The position numbers were made by a program, and so were the translations under genes. A stretch of 64,000 nucleotides of DNA from Halomonas cupida (GTDB lineage: Bacteria; Pseudomonadota; Gammaproteobacteria; Pseudomonadales; Halomonadaceae): contig NZ_FRCA01000004.1 in NCBI RefSeq assembly GCF_900142755.1, forward strand, positions 248,001 to 312,000. Reading direction: 5' to 3'. Under the pieces are notes generated by a model, which saw only the letters and a list, made by a program, of their open reading frames with translations, did no database searches and had not been told where the DNA came from. Positions within the stretch are counted from its first letter, which is position 1. Each line of letters starts with the position of its first letter. Positions 1-8,513 of this stretch are shown in pieces.

Positions 1-207
1 TGCCACCATATGGGATGTGGATAGGCCCGATGATCTAGCAAGACTATATGCACTGAACGAACGGTTTCGTCACCCTCAGTGATTCCAATGAGATGCCAAT
101 ACCTGACAGCTCGATATATCCTGGCGCCCCTTATTCAGGAAATAACAATTCAGCAAATACTGCGTTATTGCTCCCGAGCATCTGCTGTCACAAGAGAACA
201 ACACATG

Positions 208-292
208 GGAACTATACACAGGAACTACGCAAGGCATAGGAGCGCCACAGAACATAGGAACGGCACAGAACACAGGAACGACACAAGCCTGT
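208..292. repeat. 18-bp degenerate tandem repeat upstream of the ECF sigma gene
   Basis: GGAAC or GGAGC begins at 221, 239, 257 and 275, an exact 18-bp spacing, and a further GGAAC lies at 208. The rest of each unit is loosely conserved (ACA/ATA before each GGA). GGAAC is the usual -35 core of ECF promoters, so the block may contain stacked -35-like boxes for the sigma factor that starts at 382. I see no clear -10 partner. The remainder of 1-381 shows no convincing gene. Confidence 0.55.
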
Positions 293-381
293 GACTGCCC
301 AAGCGTGGTCAGGGTCTCCTTCCCCTGGACAATAAGCAATAGATCAACGACAAATGGACGCAAAGGACTGGAGATTCCAAC

Positions 382-963
382 GTGAGCGATACAACGCTTG
401 AAGATCGTTACGCAAGACTGGCCAGGGTAAGGCCCCGCTTGCTGTCTTTTGCCCGCCTCCATCTACGAGATCACGCGGCAGCCGAGGATGCTGTACAGGA
501 GGCCCTGATTGCAGCCATCGAGAAGAATGACAGCTTTTCCGGTCGCTCCGGTTATGAAACCTGGGTATTCGGTATTCTCAAGTACAAGTTGCTCGACCAG
601 ATGCGCCAGCAGAAACGTCAGGGCAAATGGGAGCCCTTCGACGATGATGCAGGCGAAGAGGTACTTGATCAGATGTTCAGGCGCAGCGGCCACTGGGCGC
701 CCAACGCTGTCCCTCAATCCTGGGGAGAGCCGGACAAGGCACTGGAGAACGAGAGCTTCTGGCAGGTATTCGATGCCTGCATGCTGGCCCTGCCGGACAA
801 CGTGGCGAGGGTCTTCTCACTGCGCGAACTGATGGGACTGACCACGGAACAGATCTGTGAGGAAGTCGGCATCAAGGAGAACAATGCCTGGGTCATTCTC
901 CATCGTGCACGCTTGAAACTACGCTCCTGTCTCGAAAAGGGATGGGTGGAGAACGCAGCATGA
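382..963 (+). CDS. ECF-type RNA polymerase sigma factor
   Basis: This 193-residue protein has the two-domain layout of extracytoplasmic-function sigma factors. Region 2 spans about residues 14-75 and includes DAVQEAL and an FGILKYKLLD stretch. Region 4 is a helix-turn-helix at about 153-180 (LTTEQICEEVG, then WVILHRARLKLR). The start is a GTG at 382. Its stop overlaps the start of the next gene (ATGA at 960-963), so the two are translationally coupled. The partner is a small zinc-binding anti-sigma factor, suggesting control by a redox or metal signal. The target regulon is not evident. The family call is secure; the subgroup is not assigned. Confidence 0.9.
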   Translation: MSDTTLEDRYARLARVRPRLLSFARLHLRDHAAAEDAVQEALIAAIEKNDSFSGRSGYETWVFGILKYKLLDQMRQQKRQGKWEPFDDDAGEEVLDQMFRRSGHWAPNAVPQSWGEPDKALENESFWQVFDACMLALPDNVARVFSLRELMGLTTEQICEEVGIKENNAWVILHRARLKLRSCLEKGWVENAA

Positions 964-1235
964 TAATGTGTCGAGCCGCCACCAGGCTCATGTCGAAACA
1001 GCTTGATGTTTCTCTGACTCGCAGGGAGGCCACGCTGCTTCGTTTCCACGTAATGATGTGCAAGGCCTGTCGTCGTTGTCAGCAGCAATTCAACATGCTG
1101 CACGACATTGGCGACCCGTTTATCGAGCGTGCTCCAGACAGCACTGAGGACCTTGAGCGCCATCAGCAGGCTGTCGAACAGGCTCGCCTCTCGAGCAAGA
1201 GCGATACCGACGAATCCAACGACAAGACCGATTGA
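960..1235 (+). CDS. Small zinc-finger (zf-HC2-like) anti-sigma factor
   Basis: About 91 residues, starting at the ATG inside the ATGA overlap with the sigma gene. It has the HxxxCxxC signature of zinc-binding anti-sigma domains (HVMMCKAC near residue 31), followed by a second CxxxxxC-like region and a hydrophilic acidic tail ending near the stop. No membrane segment is visible, so it is probably a soluble cytoplasmic anti-sigma protein of the ChrR/RsrA style rather than a transmembrane one. Its role, binding and inhibiting the sigma factor encoded just upstream, is inferred from domain and coupling. Confidence 0.75.
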   Translation: MIMCRAATRLMSKQLDVSLTRREATLLRFHVMMCKACRRCQQQFNMLHDIGDPFIERAPDSTEDLERHQQAVEQARLSSKSDTDESNDKTD

Positions 1236-1346
1236 TGTCTCCAGAGATGGCAGGCAGTCACCAGCAGAGCAGAATATCCATCAGTCGCCCCTCGGCTCCG
1301 TTGCCCTGCTCAGCAGAGCGCAACCCCGTGGTCCTGGTGCTCCGAG

Positions 1347-1381
1347 CTGGTGAGCCTGGCTTGCGGCCAGGATCTCACCAG
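1347..1381 (+). terminator. Hairpin downstream of the sigma/anti-sigma pair
   Basis: CTGGTGAG at 1347-1354 pairs with CTCACCAG at 1374-1381, and CCTGG pairs with CCAGG across a 7-nt loop, with a 2-nt bulge. No T-run follows, so intrinsic termination is uncertain. Apart from this hairpin the 343-bp gap 1236-1578 holds nothing I can support. Confidence 0.4.
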
Positions 1382-1578
1382 ATCACCCTACACTGCCACT
1401 CGACCGATCCTTCCATCCTCGCTGAATCCCACGGGACCTGACGCCTGCGTCTGGCCCTGCCATACAGCAAGACGAATAGCAGCAATTATCCTGTAAGGAC
1501 CGCGTCAGCACAGCGACACAATAAAAAGGCGACCCGCACACTTGTGCCCAGCTGTCGAGTTACCGAGGATCCCGCATC

Positions 1579-2247
1579 ATGTCCCAGCGTCCCACTCTGT
1601 TGCCCCTGGCACTATTCACCTTGCTGATAACGGCCAGCAGCGCGGCTCAGGCCATCGAGACAGGGTTCTCTCCCCAGGCCATACAGTCCTGGCCGGAGAA
1701 GTCCTTTGATGGCCATACGTCCTACAGTATCGTCCAGCGTGATGGTGTTGCGGTGCTGGAAGCTCACGCCAACGGCCAGGCCTCGGCAAAGTACCTGGAG
1801 CGTGAAATCGACCTCGAACGTACCCCCTGGTTGAAGTGGTGCTGGCAGGTTTCGGGAGTTCATCCACAACTGGATGAAACCACTCGCCAGGGCGACGACT
1901 ATCCTGCACGTGTCTATGTTGCCCAACGCACCGGCCTACTGCCGTGGCAGGTAGAGTCAGTCAACTATGTCTGGTCATCCAATCAGCCGGTCGGCACTCG
2001 TTGGCCCAACGCCTTCACCGACAAGGCCCAGTTGCTGGCCGTGGAAAGCGGTGGCGAGCGGGTGGGTCAGTGGGTCTCGGTGGTGCGGGACGTACGCGCT
2101 GACTTCAGAGAGTTGTTCGGTAGCGACCCCGCCAGTATCGATGGCATCGCCTTGATGACCGATGGCGACAATGCCGGCGTCGATGCCCGCGCCTGGTTCA
2201 GCCGCCTGGTCTTCTCTTCCAATGGTCAGCCTCTCGACTGCCCCTGA
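1579..2247 (+). CDS. DUF3047 family secreted protein
   Basis: A 222-residue protein with a clean N-terminal signal peptide (hydrophobic core, cleavage after about residue 25 at AQA), so it is probably periplasmic. The body shows the hallmarks of DUF3047: WCWQ at about 87-90, GDDYPARVYV at 105-114 and a late LMTDGDNAG segment. The family has no established function; its fold has been compared with carbohydrate-binding beta-sandwiches, which is weak guidance. The gene appears monocistronic and ends near a convergent TfoX-like gene. Confidence 0.8.
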   Translation: MSQRPTLLPLALFTLLITASSAAQAIETGFSPQAIQSWPEKSFDGHTSYSIVQRDGVAVLEAHANGQASAKYLEREIDLERTPWLKWCWQVSGVHPQLDETTRQGDDYPARVYVAQRTGLLPWQVESVNYVWSSNQPVGTRWPNAFTDKAQLLAVESGGERVGQWVSVVRDVRADFRELFGSDPASIDGIALMTDGDNAGVDARAWFSRLVFSSNGQPLDCP

Positions 2248-2287
2248 TCACTCTCGACCATCCATACCATCGACCGGCGATCCACTA

Positions 2288-2635
2288 TCAGCATGGTGTC
2301 GTCTGTGCTGCACGCGCCGCTGCCGCCAACCCCAGTTGAGCCCAATGCAGCAGATCATCCTGATCATCAAGGACTGTTTCCGGCGGCTCGTAATATCCCA
2401 GCGTGACGTCCTTCCCTCGCGAGCGATAGACGAAAGGCTGGCACTCCTGGCGTGTGAAGTGCTCGAGATTGGCGGCATCAGCCTTCATGTACAGACGCCC
2501 CGCCGGAGTCACCACAGCAAACATCCGTCCATGCTGGAATAGCCCTGTGCAACCGAACATCCGTCGCGTCGCAACCGGGCCCAATGGCTCCAGTTGATCA
2601 AGAAGAAAGTCGAGGAAGGCGCTGGAAGCCGGCAT
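2288..2635 (-). CDS. TfoX N-terminal domain protein
   Basis: A 115-residue protein matching the N-terminal domain of TfoX/Sxy: the RRMFGCTGLF segment near residue 25, then VTPAGRLYMKAD and a GYYEPPE motif. It lacks the C-terminal TfoX domain, so it is the stand-alone N-domain type found in many proteobacteria. Full-length Sxy is a competence regulator; a role for the short form is not established. It lies 27 bp downstream of the hydrolase gene on the same strand and is probably co-transcribed with it. Confidence 0.8.
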   Translation of the reverse strand: MPASSAFLDFLLDQLEPLGPVATRRMFGCTGLFQHGRMFAVVTPAGRLYMKADAANLEHFTRQECQPFVYRSRGKDVTLGYYEPPETVLDDQDDLLHWAQLGLAAAARAAQTTPC

Positions 2636-2662
2636 ATTGTCGTTCCATTACTTGTCATTCCA

Positions 2663-3346
2663 CTATCCGAGTCGTTCGGCCAGTTCCACCAGATCAGCCA
2701 CCGTTAGATCCGGCTCGATGCCCCAGGGATCAAAGGGCGCGTCCAGCGAGCGCCTCACCCAGACCGCATGCAGTCCAGCGTGACGTGCTCCGATGACATC
2801 GAAGGGGTTGCTGGAGACCAGCCAGCAGTCTCCCGGAGCCACCTCCAGCCTCATCCGCAGCAGCGCATAGACAGCGGGATCCGGCTTGAACCGCTTGACC
2901 TCCTCGACACTGATGATGTCATGAAAACAGTGGCGAATGCCGGCCTGCACCAGCAGCCCATCCACCGCCGCGAAACCACCGTTGGAAAAGGCCACACAGG
3001 TCACTCCTGCGCGGCGCAACTGCTCAAGCGCCTGAGGCACCTCGGCAAAGGCCGGCAGACAAGCGTAGAGCCCCATCAGATGGTCCTTGTCTGCTTCGGA
3101 CAGGCCCGTCTGCAATGCACGATCCGTAAACTCCAGCGCCGCCTCGGTGCACTCGGAAAAGTCCGCCCAGGCCCCCATCAGGCCACGACGGAAGCTGTAC
3201 TCCAGTTGCTTGTCCCGCCAGCGCCGGGAGAACTCCTGCGCCATCTCCCCCTTGCCGCCGCTGGACAGGCGCTGTTCCAGCTCGGCCACTACACCATGGG
3301 TATCGATCAGCGTCCCATAGACATCGAATGCCAATACCATCGCCAT
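2663..3346 (-). CDS. Haloacid dehalogenase type II-like HAD hydrolase
   Basis: From the ATG at 3346 the protein is 227 residues, the usual size for L-2-haloacid dehalogenases. Motif I is DVYGTLID with the nucleophilic Asp at about residue 8. Motif II is the SNG in VAFSNGG, the lysine is in the VKRFKPDP segment, and the SSNPFD motif follows. The start is chosen because CAGGGAG lies at 3354-3360, 7 nt upstream; an in-frame ATG at 3382 has no such site. Real substrates may be other phosphate or halo compounds. Confidence 0.82.
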   Translation of the reverse strand: MAMVLAFDVYGTLIDTHGVVAELEQRLSSGGKGEMAQEFSRRWRDKQLEYSFRRGLMGAWADFSECTEAALEFTDRALQTGLSEADKDHLMGLYACLPAFAEVPQALEQLRRAGVTCVAFSNGGFAAVDGLLVQAGIRHCFHDIISVEEVKRFKPDPAVYALLRMRLEVAPGDCWLVSSNPFDVIGARHAGLHAVWVRRSLDAPFDPWGIEPDLTVADLVELAERLG

Positions 3347-3455
3347 CGGCCCGCTCCCTGTCGACATGAATACCGTCTGCATGCTTATGCACAGTATAAA
3401 TCCACAACATCAGGAGTAGGTCGGGCCATGGTGGAATGCAAGTCTGGATATAGAC

Positions 3456-3487
3456 GGGGGCAGCAGCGATAGTTCGCTGCTGCCCCC
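3456..3487 (-). terminator. Strong hairpin after purU
   Basis: A perfect 13-bp inverted repeat (GGGGGCAGCAGCG and its complement) encloses the loop ATAGTT. It lies just downstream of the last gene of the minus-strand glyA-sox-purU operon and is the likely operon terminator, although no clear U-tract follows. Confidence 0.65.
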
Positions 3488-3535
3488 GAATCTCGTCATG
3501 AACAGTGCTCTGGCAATGCCGCACCGGACACTACG

Positions 3536-4417
3536 CTAGCGCTGAAATACCACCGTGCGCTTACCGTTGAGAAATACCCGGCGTTGTACGTGAAGCGACA
3601 CGGCGCGTGCCAGGGTCAAGCATTCGATGTCGCGGCCTCGAGCGACGAGATCCTCCGGCGAGTCAGCATGACTGACCGGCTCGACGCCCTGACTGATGAT
3701 GGGCCCCTCATCCAGATCATCATTGATGTAGTGTGCTGTGGCACCGACCAGCTTGACGCCCTTCTCGAAGGCCTGGTGGTAGGGCTTCGCCCCCTTGAAT
3801 CCAGGCAGCAGCGAGTGGTGAATATTGATCGCCCGTCCCGACAAGCGCTCACACATCTCGCTGGACAGCACCTGCATGTAGCGGGCAAGCACCACCAACT
3901 CGGCACCGCTTTGCTCAATGATGCGCCAGACAGCCGCCTCCTGCTCGGGTTTGGTCTCGGCAGTGATCGGCAGGTGGTGATATTCAAGCCCATGCCACTC
4001 GGCCAGCGGCGCCAGATCCGGGTGATTGGAAATCACCGCTTTGATGGTGATCGGCAGTTGCCCAGTGCGATAGCGGTAGAGCAGATCATTGAGACAGTGA
4101 TCGGCTCTGGAGACCATGATCACCACCGGCGTCAACCGCTCTGGCGGCGTCAGCTCGAAGCTCATGCCGAACTCCCGAGCCCGAGGCGCAAAGTCCTCCT
4201 CGAAGCGAGAGATATCGAGCTCGCCCCCGAGGGGGCGAAACTCGACACGGATGAAGAACTGCTGAGATGCCTGATCATCGAAGGACTGATGCTCGGTGAC
4301 ATAGCAGTTGTGCTCACGCAGATAGCGTGTCACCACATCCACAGTGCCCAACTGGCTGGGACACTGGGCCGTGAGGATCCAGTTGTCGACGACCGAAGGG
4401 ACACAGGTCATGCTCAT
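3536..4417 (-). CDS. purU: Formyltetrahydrofolate deformylase
   Basis: The 293-residue protein has an N-terminal ACT domain (about 10-85) and a C-terminal formyltransferase fold. Motifs seen are NHPDL, LARYMQVLS, NIHHSLLPGFKGAKPY and GATAHYI followed by DEGPII. It hydrolyses 10-formyl-THF to formate and THF. The start at 4417 follows an AGGGAG site, and the ATG overlaps the soxG stop by 4 nt (ATGA). As last gene of the sarcosine operon it would regenerate free THF when sarcosine oxidation loads folate with C1 units. Family assignment is firm; the folate-recycling role is inferred from context. Confidence 0.95.
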   Translation of the reverse strand: MSMTCVPSVVDNWILTAQCPSQLGTVDVVTRYLREHNCYVTEHQSFDDQASQQFFIRVEFRPLGGELDISRFEEDFAPRAREFGMSFELTPPERLTPVVIMVSRADHCLNDLLYRYRTGQLPITIKAVISNHPDLAPLAEWHGLEYHHLPITAETKPEQEAAVWRIIEQSGAELVVLARYMQVLSSEMCERLSGRAINIHHSLLPGFKGAKPYHQAFEKGVKLVGATAHYINDDLDEGPIISQGVEPVSHADSPEDLVARGRDIECLTLARAVSLHVQRRVFLNGKRTVVFQR

Positions 4418-5109
4418 GCCGAAGCTCCCTGTTGCGCTCCGTCGCGAATCACGCCGATCGCGAACTCGTCCCCGGCATCCAGCAGCCAGCGGTAGACGTA
4501 ATCGGCAAAACTGCGACGAACCACCAGCTCCCAACGGCTGTCATCCGGGCGCCTCAGGATAAGGCTGGTCTTGGCGAATACCGTGGTGACTCCCTTGCCC
4601 GGCGGGAAATGTTGCGGATGGGTATCGTAGATCACCGACTTCATCAGCAGTTGCTGCAGTGCGTCGGCATCACCACTCAGCTCGAGCAGGGTCTGCCCGC
4701 CACTGACCTCACTGATGGCGACCGAAGCATCGCCAAGTGCGGCACGCAGTTCCAGCTCGATGTTATAGGCCTGGCCGAACGGCACGATCAGCAACCACTC
4801 ATCCGGCGACAGCCACTGCAGGCTGCTGACCCCATCGTCACACAGCGTCAGTTGCTGTGGGCGAGCCGGCAAGTTGATGCCCAGTACCTGGCGCACGGCT
4901 TCATCGATCACGATGGCCCCGCCGCGCAGGATCAGATGATCCCGTGCGGCCTGTTCGCGCATGACAATCCGGCTGCTGGGACCCGGAGCTGGCGCGCCGC
5001 TGTTCAGGTATGACCAGGCGAGTGGTGACTCCTGGGCGATATCGGCCCCCGGGCAGGCATCATAGGTGTTGACGGTGCCGGGGTTGAGATCAGACTTGAT
5101 ATCAGACAT
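4414..5109 (-). CDS. soxG: Sarcosine oxidase gamma subunit
   Basis: About 231 residues, similar in layout to SoxG and the GcvT-like fold (LSPDEWLLIVPFG, SGGQTLLELSGDADALQQLL, FADYVYRWLLDAG). It is a small subunit of the heterotetrameric sarcosine oxidase that converts sarcosine to glycine, hydrogen peroxide and methylene-THF. The start at 5109 overlaps the end of soxA by 8 nt, and its stop overlaps the purU start. The N-terminal 40 residues are low in conservation and longer than in some homologs. Confidence 0.9.
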   Translation of the reverse strand: MSDIKSDLNPGTVNTYDACPGADIAQESPLAWSYLNSGAPAPGPSSRIVMREQAARDHLILRGGAIVIDEAVRQVLGINLPARPQQLTLCDDGVSSLQWLSPDEWLLIVPFGQAYNIELELRAALGDASVAISEVSGGQTLLELSGDADALQQLLMKSVIYDTHPQHFPPGKGVTTVFAKTSLILRRPDDSRWELVVRRSFADYVYRWLLDAGDEFAIGVIRDGAQQGASA

Positions 5110-8100
5110 TCTGGCGCTCTCCCTTGGGGTCGACAAAGATGGTGCTGACAATCTCGGCTTCATGAACCTTGCCATCAGCCATGGGCAGGTAGACGGTCTC
5201 GCCCATGCGCTCATGGCCGCCCTTGACCACCGCCAGCGCGAAGCCGGATTCCAGGGTCGGGCTGTAGTAACTGGACGTCACATGGCCCACCATCGGCATC
5301 GGAATCGCATGCTGCGGATCGAGGACGATCTGCGCCCCCTCCTCCAACACCACACTGGCATCCTTCGGCCTGAGGCCGACCAGTTGCTTGCGATCCTTGC
5401 GCACGGTATCCGGACGTGTCAGAGCACGCTTGCCGATCCACGAGAACGGCTTGTCATAGCCCACCGCCCACTGCATACCAAGATCTTCAGGCGTCACCGA
5501 ACCATCAGTGTCCTGCCCGGCGATGATGAAGCCCTTCTCGGCGCGCAACACGTGCATGGTCTCGGTGCCGTAGGGTGTCAGGTCGTACTTCTCGCCGTGA
5601 GCGAACAGAGCCTTCCAGACATGCATGGCAGCGCGTGCCTGAACATTGATTTCATAGGCCAGTTCACCGGTGAACGAGATCCGGAACACACGAGCCGGCA
5701 CACCAGCCACCTTGCCTTCACGCCAGTCCATGAAGCGGAAAGCGTCACGGTCCAGATCGATGTCGGTCAGCTCGGCAAGCAGGTCGCGAGCCTTCGGCCC
5801 GGTCACCGTCATGGTCGCCCAATGGTCGGTTACCGAACTCATGGTCAGATCCAGTTCGGGCCACTCGGTTTGATGCCACAGCTCCAACCATTCAAGCACC
5901 GCCGCCGCACCACCGGTGGAGGTGGTCATCAGGAAGTGATCCTCGGCGAGACAACTGGTGGTGCCATCGTCCATGACCATGCCATCGTCCTTGCACATCA
6001 ACCCATAGCGCACCCTGCCGACCGGCAGTTTGGCCCACTTGTTGGTGTACACACGGCCGAGGAATTCACGCGCATCCGGCCCCTGAATATCGATCTTGCC
6101 CAGCGTAGAGGCGTCGAGAATTCCCACACCTTCGCGCACAGCCAGACACTCACGAGCCACGGCCTCATGCATGGTCTCGCGCTTTCCTTTGGCGGTACGT
6201 GGGAAATACCAGGGACGCTTCCACTGCCCTACTTCCTCGAACTCGGCGCCATTCTCCACGTGCCACTGATGCAAGGCGGTGTAACGCTCCGGGTCGAACA
6301 GCTCACGGCAGTGTCGACCGACGATGGCACCGAAGGTCACCGGCGTGTAGTTGGGGCGAAATACGGTAGTCCCGACTTCGGGAATGGTGCGACCGAGGCA
6401 ACGGGCGGCAATCGCCATGCCATTGATGTTGCCCAGCTTGCCCTGATCGGTACCAAAGCCCATGGCCGTATAGCGCTTGACGTGCTCGATGGATTCGAAG
6501 CCTTCCCGAGTGGCCAGTTCGATGGCCGCTGCGGTGACGTCATTCTGCAGGTCGACAAACTGCTTGGGTGCGCGCAGGGTCGGCTTGTCATGCGGCACCT
6601 GGAACAGCGCCATGGCAGCGCTTTCGTGCAGGGATGCCACCTGCGGCACTTCCACCTCTGCAGCGTCCAGGGCCAGGTCGCGAACGGCGGCCGCTCCTAC
6701 TGCGGCGCCATCCCGCAACACAGCTCCCAACTCGTGCAGACCCTGAGCGCTGCCGGCGGCCAACATGCCTTTCGGCAGGCTGGGAATGAAACCGATGATG
6801 TCGTCGTTCCAGCTGGGTCGCGAGCCCGTATGCGAGGCCAGGTGAATGACCGGGCTGAAGCCACCCGAGCTGGCGACAGTGTCACACTTGAGGGTTTCGA
6901 TCTCGCCGCTGATGCGGAAGGCGGCAGCATCGATCGGTGCAACCCGGACCGAACTGACGCGGTTCTCACCGTGCGCCTCGATCACTGCGGCCCCATCAAT
7001 GATACGTACACCACGGCTGCGCACGGCCTCAACCAGAGCGCCATCAGGTGCCTGACGGGCATCGGCCACCGCCACCACTTCACGGCCGGCATCCAGCCAA
7101 TCCAGCGCGGCACGATATCCGTCGTCATTGGCGGTGGAGAGCACCAGTTTATTTCCCGGCACCACGGCATAGCGACGAATATAGGTGGAAATGGCCCCCG
7201 CCAGAAAGTTGCCGGGAATATCGTTGCCGGCGTACACCAGCGGACGCTCATGAGCTCCTGTCGCCATGATCACCCGACCTGCCCGCACGCGATGCAGACG
7301 CGAACGCGCTTGACGACGGCCATTGACCATCGGCGCCGTGTCGGCCAGATGCTCGGTGCGACGCTCGTGCAGAGTGACGAAGTTATGGTCGTGGTAGCCA
7401 TTGGCGGTGGTACGCGCCAGCAGCGTGACATTGGCATTGGCCTCCATCTCGGCCAATACGTCACTCAGCCAGTCCGCTGCCGGACGCTCATCGAGCGCCT
7501 GATGGCTGGCCAGCAACGAGCCCCCCATCTCTTCCTGTTCGTCACAGACGATCACCCGCGCGCCACTGCGCGCCGCCACCAGTGCACTGGTGAGGCCAGC
7601 GGGGCCGGCACCAATGACCAGCACATCGCAGTGACGGTTGAGGTGATCATAGATATCCGGATCCGACTCGCCGGGACTACGCCCGAGGCCAGCGCTCTTG
7701 CGGATATAACGTTCGTAGGTCAGCCACATCGAGGCCGGCGCCATAAAGGTCTTGTAGTAGAACCCCGGCGGCATCATCTTGCCGCCCAGCTTGCCGATCA
7801 GACCCATCAGATCGCGCTGGACATTCGGCCAGCCATTGGTCGAGCGTGCGCTGAGTCCTTCGTAGAGCGCCTGTTGCGTAGCACGCACATTGGGCACCTG
7901 GCTGGGCTCGGAGCTGCCCAGTTGAACCACCGCATTGGGCTCTTCGGCGCCCGCCGCGACAATGCCGCGCGGACGCGAGTACTTGAAGCTGCGGTTGACG
8001 ATATCCACGCCATTGGCCAGCAGCGCCGAAGCCAGGGTATCCCCGGCGTAGCCCTCATAGCTGTTGCCGTTGAAGGTGAAGGTCAGGCGCCGGGAACGCT

Positions 8101-8140
8101 CGATGCGTCCGCCCTGCTTCAGACGGTTGGACTGTCTCAT
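5102..8140 (-). CDS. soxA: Sarcosine oxidase alpha subunit
   Basis: The 1012-residue size matches SoxA. An N-terminal ferredoxin-like segment (YEGYAGDTLASALLANG) is followed by a Rossmann FAD/NAD site (VLVIGAGPAGLTSALVAA) at about residue 165. A central oxidoreductase region comes next, and the C-terminal third is an aminomethyltransferase (GcvT-like) domain that binds THF. It is the large subunit of heterotetrameric sarcosine oxidase, oxidising sarcosine and passing the methyl group to THF. The start at 8140 overlaps the soxD stop (ATGA). Long open frames on the opposite strand here are shadows of this gene. Confidence 0.96.
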   Translation of the reverse strand: MRQSNRLKQGGRIERSRRLTFTFNGNSYEGYAGDTLASALLANGVDIVNRSFKYSRPRGIVAAGAEEPNAVVQLGSSEPSQVPNVRATQQALYEGLSARSTNGWPNVQRDLMGLIGKLGGKMMPPGFYYKTFMAPASMWLTYERYIRKSAGLGRSPGESDPDIYDHLNRHCDVLVIGAGPAGLTSALVAARSGARVIVCDEQEEMGGSLLASHQALDERPAADWLSDVLAEMEANANVTLLARTTANGYHDHNFVTLHERRTEHLADTAPMVNGRRQARSRLHRVRAGRVIMATGAHERPLVYAGNDIPGNFLAGAISTYIRRYAVVPGNKLVLSTANDDGYRAALDWLDAGREVVAVADARQAPDGALVEAVRSRGVRIIDGAAVIEAHGENRVSSVRVAPIDAAAFRISGEIETLKCDTVASSGGFSPVIHLASHTGSRPSWNDDIIGFIPSLPKGMLAAGSAQGLHELGAVLRDGAAVGAAAVRDLALDAAEVEVPQVASLHESAAMALFQVPHDKPTLRAPKQFVDLQNDVTAAAIELATREGFESIEHVKRYTAMGFGTDQGKLGNINGMAIAARCLGRTIPEVGTTVFRPNYTPVTFGAIVGRHCRELFDPERYTALHQWHVENGAEFEEVGQWKRPWYFPRTAKGKRETMHEAVARECLAVREGVGILDASTLGKIDIQGPDAREFLGRVYTNKWAKLPVGRVRYGLMCKDDGMVMDDGTTSCLAEDHFLMTTSTGGAAAVLEWLELWHQTEWPELDLTMSSVTDHWATMTVTGPKARDLLAELTDIDLDRDAFRFMDWREGKVAGVPARVFRISFTGELAYEINVQARAAMHVWKALFAHGEKYDLTPYGTETMHVLRAEKGFIIAGQDTDGSVTPEDLGMQWAVGYDKPFSWIGKRALTRPDTVRKDRKQLVGLRPKDASVVLEEGAQIVLDPQHAIPMPMVGHVTSSYYSPTLESGFALAVVKGGHERMGETVYLPMADGKVHEAEIVSTIFVDPKGERQNV

Positions 8141-8493
8141 GCGCGAACCTCCTCGGCTGACTCGCTGGTGGCAGTGGATGCTGCAGCGGCGATGGCCTCC
8201 CGCTTGACCGACTCGGCGGTCACCGAAGGCGTCTCGCCCATGCGATAGGTCTCCAGAATCTCGTAGCTCTGCGTGTGACGGGTGATATTGAAGAACTTGC
8301 GGCACCCAACCGCGTGCACCCAGAGTTCGTGGTGAATACCGCGCGGGTTGTCGCGGAAGAACAGATAGTCCCCCCACTCCTCGTCAGAGCAGGATTCCGG
8401 ATCGATGGGACGCTGGATATGCGCCTGTCCCTTGGGATGAAATTCCTCTTCCTCGCGCCATTCTTCGCAGTAGGGGCAATAGATATGGAACAT
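8137..8493 (-). CDS. soxD: Sarcosine oxidase delta subunit
   Basis: A 118-residue protein with the zinc-binding pattern of SoxD: CPYC at residues 6-9 and a later HAVGCRKFF. The ELWVH and TRHTQSYEI segments are typical. It holds the heterotetramer together through its zinc site. It lies between soxB (20-bp gap) and soxA (4-nt overlap). The alanine- and serine-rich C-terminal tail (about 95-118) is variable in this family. Confidence 0.93.
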   Translation of the reverse strand: MFHIYCPYCEEWREEEEFHPKGQAHIQRPIDPESCSDEEWGDYLFFRDNPRGIHHELWVHAVGCRKFFNITRHTQSYEILETYRMGETPSVTAESVKREAIAAAASTATSESAEEVRA

Positions 8494-8513
8494 GTCGATT
8501 CTCCTCTGCGGAA

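Noticed and set aside
79..294. Short open frame upstream of the sigma gene
   Set aside because: It consists largely of the degenerate 18-bp repeat and lacks a ribosome site.
1232..1441. Small open frame after the anti-sigma gene
   Set aside because: It overlaps the anti-sigma stop, has no good ribosome site and spans the hairpin at 1347-1381.
5066..8248. 1060-residue open frame on the plus strand opposite soxA
   Set aside because: A shadow frame of a high-GC gene. It has no ribosome site and no recognisable domain, while soxA is certain.
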